Below, in pieces: positions 62,068-64,000 of a stretch of 64,000 bases of DNA. The notes below the pieces were generated by a model. That model ran no database searches, was not told the origin of the DNA, and saw only the letters and a program-made list of their open reading frames with translations. Position 1 is the first letter of the stretch. Every line of letters starts with the position of its first letter. The DNA comes from Pseudoalteromonas sp. Scap06 (GTDB lineage Bacteria > Pseudomonadota > Gammaproteobacteria > Enterobacterales > Alteromonadaceae). The translations under genes and the position numbers were made by a program. The stretch lies in the NCBI RefSeq assembly GCF_013394165.1, contig NZ_CP041331.1:620001-684000 (forward strand). The letters run 5' to 3'.

Positions 62068-63416
62068 AATTGCTGCCAAAGTTGAAAAGTTAAGTAAGAT
62101 CGAAATGGTGCACAGTTCGCAGATTCAAACGAGCTTGCTGCCGCTTGGGCTTTTTTAACCCCTAAATCACCATCAAGTAAAATATCGGGTTGGCTTTGAC
62201 CGCGCAGTTTTGCGTAATTAACCGTCCAAGGGCCAATTCCTTTTAAAGTAAGCCATTGGTCTAAATCATCCTCCTCGGGATGAGTAGCACAAAAATCAGC
62301 AAGATTATGCAGTGCATTTTTACGTGCCTGCGGCATTTTAAAAAAAGTAAAGTCACTGCCTGCCACTACTTTAGGTGCTGGAAAGTACACATTTCCTTCT
62401 TGCTGATCTGCAAGCTGATGCACCAATTGAGTCACTAAATTGTGCGCCGCAGTCACACTCACCTGCTGACCTAACACAGCGCGAATACCCGCTTCAAAGG
62501 TTGACCAAATACCTGGTAACCTTAAGCCTTTAGTAAGTGGAAATGCATTATTAATATGCTCGTTTAAATGCGCCTCAATTAAATAAGTATCTGCATCTAA
62601 ATCAAGTACACGGCGAATGTTGTTAATAACTGGCTGTAAATATTGCGTATTATCTATATCGATTTGCACCCGAAAATGATGTTTATCTGCAATAAATTCA
62701 GCATTAAAGCGGCCTCTACACGATTTATAAGTAAAAGTACGCCCATAACTGGTTGGCGATAACCACTCTATTGGCTCTATTAGTCGTTTTGCTAAAAACC
62801 CATGCAATGCCTGCCAGTTATACGGCGGACGAAAAGGCAAAATTAAGGTCAGCCCAAGATCAGTTGGGTGCTTGGCGGTTCTGAGCACTGAGGGCGCAAT
62901 ATTAAGTTGTTTTAAAAAAGCATCATTGAATCGTCTTACACTTTTAAAGCCGGAGGCAAACGCTATCTCGGTAAGCGGTAAGCTGGTTTCTTGAATCAAT
63001 TTTTTTGCAAAATGGCATTGGTTAAATAACCGATATTGAGTAACTGAAAGACCAAAATATTGAGAAAAAAGCCGCCTTAAATAGCGGCTGCTTATTCCTA
63101 AACGCGCGGCAAGTACTTCACAATCACACTCGTTATATTGATCAATTAACTGTTTAGCACGCAATGCCGTGGTTTTTGATCCCAGCCAAGCAGCACTACC
63201 TGGTGCACTATCGGGCCTACAACGTATACAAGGCCTAAACCCTGCTTGCGCAGCAGAGTGCGCAAACTGATAGTAAGTTACATTTTTTTCATGCGCAGTG
63301 GGCGCAGGGCAAATTGGCCGACAATAAATACCTGTGGTTTTTACCGCTACATAAAAAAGCCCATCAAAACGCGCATCGCGGCTCTGACGCGCTTTTTGCC
63401 AATGCTGATTAACCAT
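62064..63416 (-). CDS. Ada N-domain / AraC regulator fused to AlkA-type 3-methyladenine glycosylase
   Basis: A 450-residue alkylation-repair protein. Residues about 1-75 are the Ada zinc domain with C32, C36, C63 and C66 (YCRPICPAP and CIRC), where C32 is the acceptor for phosphotriester methyl groups. Residues about 80-180 are an AraC-type helix-turn-helix. The rest is AlkA: an N-terminal domain and the HhH-GPD glycosylase (LKGIGPWTVNYAKLR) with catalytic aspartate in LLDGDLGV. It can sense methylation, bind DNA and excise bases; the O6-guanine step is left to Ogt, encoded by the overlapping gene. Confidence 0.92.
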   Translation of the reverse strand: MVNQHWQKARQSRDARFDGLFYVAVKTTGIYCRPICPAPTAHEKNVTYYQFAHSAAQAGFRPCIRCRPDSAPGSAAWLGSKTTALRAKQLIDQYNECDCEVLAARLGISSRYLRRLFSQYFGLSVTQYRLFNQCHFAKKLIQETSLPLTEIAFASGFKSVRRFNDAFLKQLNIAPSVLRTAKHPTDLGLTLILPFRPPYNWQALHGFLAKRLIEPIEWLSPTSYGRTFTYKSCRGRFNAEFIADKHHFRVQIDIDNTQYLQPVINNIRRVLDLDADTYLIEAHLNEHINNAFPLTKGLRLPGIWSTFEAGIRAVLGQQVSVTAAHNLVTQLVHQLADQQEGNVYFPAPKVVAGSDFTFFKMPQARKNALHNLADFCATHPEEDDLDQWLTLKGIGPWTVNYAKLRGQSQPDILLDGDLGVKKAQAAASSFESANCAPFRSYLTFQLWQQL

Positions 63417-63486
63417 AAATTGCTCTTATAAATTATGTAGCGCTTAGCTTAACAAAAACTAGATATAATACTGGCCATATTCGGTA

Positions 63487-63975
63487 CTAATCTTTGTTTG
63501 CAAAATCAATCAATGCCTGACCCGTTAAACGATATATAATCCATTCATTCTGAGGCTCAGCGCCCATGCTATTATAAAAATCAATCGCGGGTTTATTCCA
63601 ATCAAGCACTACCCACTCAAAGCGGCCACAGTCTTTGCTTATTGCTCTGTTTGCCAGCTCTTTCATGATTGCTTTACCGGCACCATTTCCACGGCTATCT
63701 GGGCTAACATATAAATCTTCTAAATAGAGACCATTTTTACCTAACCAAGTAGAGTAGTTGTAAAAATACACTGCAAAACCAATCGGCTCACCATCTTGTA
63801 AACAAATTAAACTGTGCGCTGTTGCGCCGTCGCAAAAAAGTGTATCTAAAATGGCTTGCTCATTGGTTTTAACTGCATCTGGCTCTTTTTCGTAAATGGC
63901 AAGCTCATTAATAAAATGCAGAATTGTTTTAGCATCACTTGGCTGTGCATCGCGAATTTCTATTGCTGTGTTCAT
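63487..63975 (-). CDS. GNAT-family acetyltransferase, diamine-acetyltransferase-like
   Basis: A 162-residue GNAT protein. The acetyl-CoA loop is VSPDSRGNGAGKAIMKEL (RGNGxG), preceded by LYLEDLYV, and the tail WNKPAIDFYNSMGAEPQNEWIIYRL is typical of the spermidine/diamine acetyltransferase (SSAT) branch. The acceptor is likely an amine or amino acid but is not shown. It stands alone near the right edge of the window, divergent from nothing visible. Confidence 0.85.
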   Translation of the reverse strand: MNTAIEIRDAQPSDAKTILHFINELAIYEKEPDAVKTNEQAILDTLFCDGATAHSLICLQDGEPIGFAVYFYNYSTWLGKNGLYLEDLYVSPDSRGNGAGKAIMKELANRAISKDCGRFEWVVLDWNKPAIDFYNSMGAEPQNEWIIYRLTGQALIDFANKD

Positions 63976-64000
63976 TGTTATTGATCCTTTAAAAACTGCT

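Noticed and set aside
1..64000. tRNA, rRNA, CRISPR arrays, prophage or transposase genes
   Set aside because: I looked for cloverleaf-like ends, regularly spaced repeats and transposase or integrase motifs and found none; the only mobile-looking items are the palindromic element at 61401 and the frnE duplication.

Overview
This window looks like chromosomal DNA of a marine gammaproteobacterium of the Alteromonadales, most like Pseudoalteromonas. That is inferred from the AT-rich composition, the large TonB-dependent receptors with carboxypeptidase-like N-terminal domains, the many stand-alone solute-binding proteins, and the closeness of the housekeeping proteins to Vibrio, Shewanella and E. 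coli relatives. I saw no rRNA, tRNA, CRISPR array, prophage or transposase gene.

Layout. 1-3463: pqiABC envelope lipid-transport operon, cut by the left edge. 3450-8843: acetyltransferase, secreted M16 lipoprotein peptidase, MAPEG protein, secreted cyclophilin and a small DUF3820-like protein. 8924-20252: a nucleotide and surface-uptake region holding lipoprotein 5'-nucleotidase UshA, a two-gene pair on the minus strand (PhnD-like binding protein plus a membrane protein with a winged-helix-like tail), a secreted S1/P1 nuclease, and two tandem Oar-like TonB-dependent receptors. 20301-22823: MarR regulator divergent from hmgA-maiA (homogentisate breakdown). 22820-25541: three small conserved genes and a phosphatase-lipid kinase fusion. 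25856-32322: a tripartite RND efflux operon with a TetR regulator downstream and a near-perfect TetR-type operator at the operon start. 32535-40678: paeA, a solute-binding protein, an arginase-family enzyme, udp and cdd (convergent, pyrimidine salvage), and ppc. 40799-43898: a DCC protein, SDR and flavoprotein operon, then an M24 peptidase. 44020-46544: a FrnE-type DsbA oxidoreductase followed by a small insert bounded by a 95% identical copy of the frnE 3' end. 46616-49194: parvulin, a DCC protein and a RegB/RegA-type two-component system. 49570-53299: ketoacyl synthase III, glyoxalase-like protein, M17 aminopeptidase, LETM1-like protein and a tiny cysteine-rich protein. 53633-57790: a third TonB-dependent receptor followed by a TPR-sulfotransferase. 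57759-64000: alpha/beta hydrolase, a 21-codon leader ORF coupled to rlmF, ltaE, tdk, a 197-bp palindromic MITE-like element, the ogt and Ada/AlkA alkylation-repair pair, and an acetyltransferase.

How the genes fit together. Several genes fit scavenging of nucleic acids: secreted nuclease, 5'-nucleotidase, uridine phosphorylase, cytidine deaminase and thymidine kinase, with a receptor directly behind the nuclease. The most unusual items are the frnE 3'-end duplication, the membrane winged-helix and PhnD-like pair, the leader ORF upstream of rlmF, the palindromic element at 61401-61597, the phosphatase-lipid kinase fusion and the receptor plus sulfotransferase pair. Start codons were moved from the longest reading frame wherever a Shine-Dalgarno sequence or family length favoured another start; those cases are noted.
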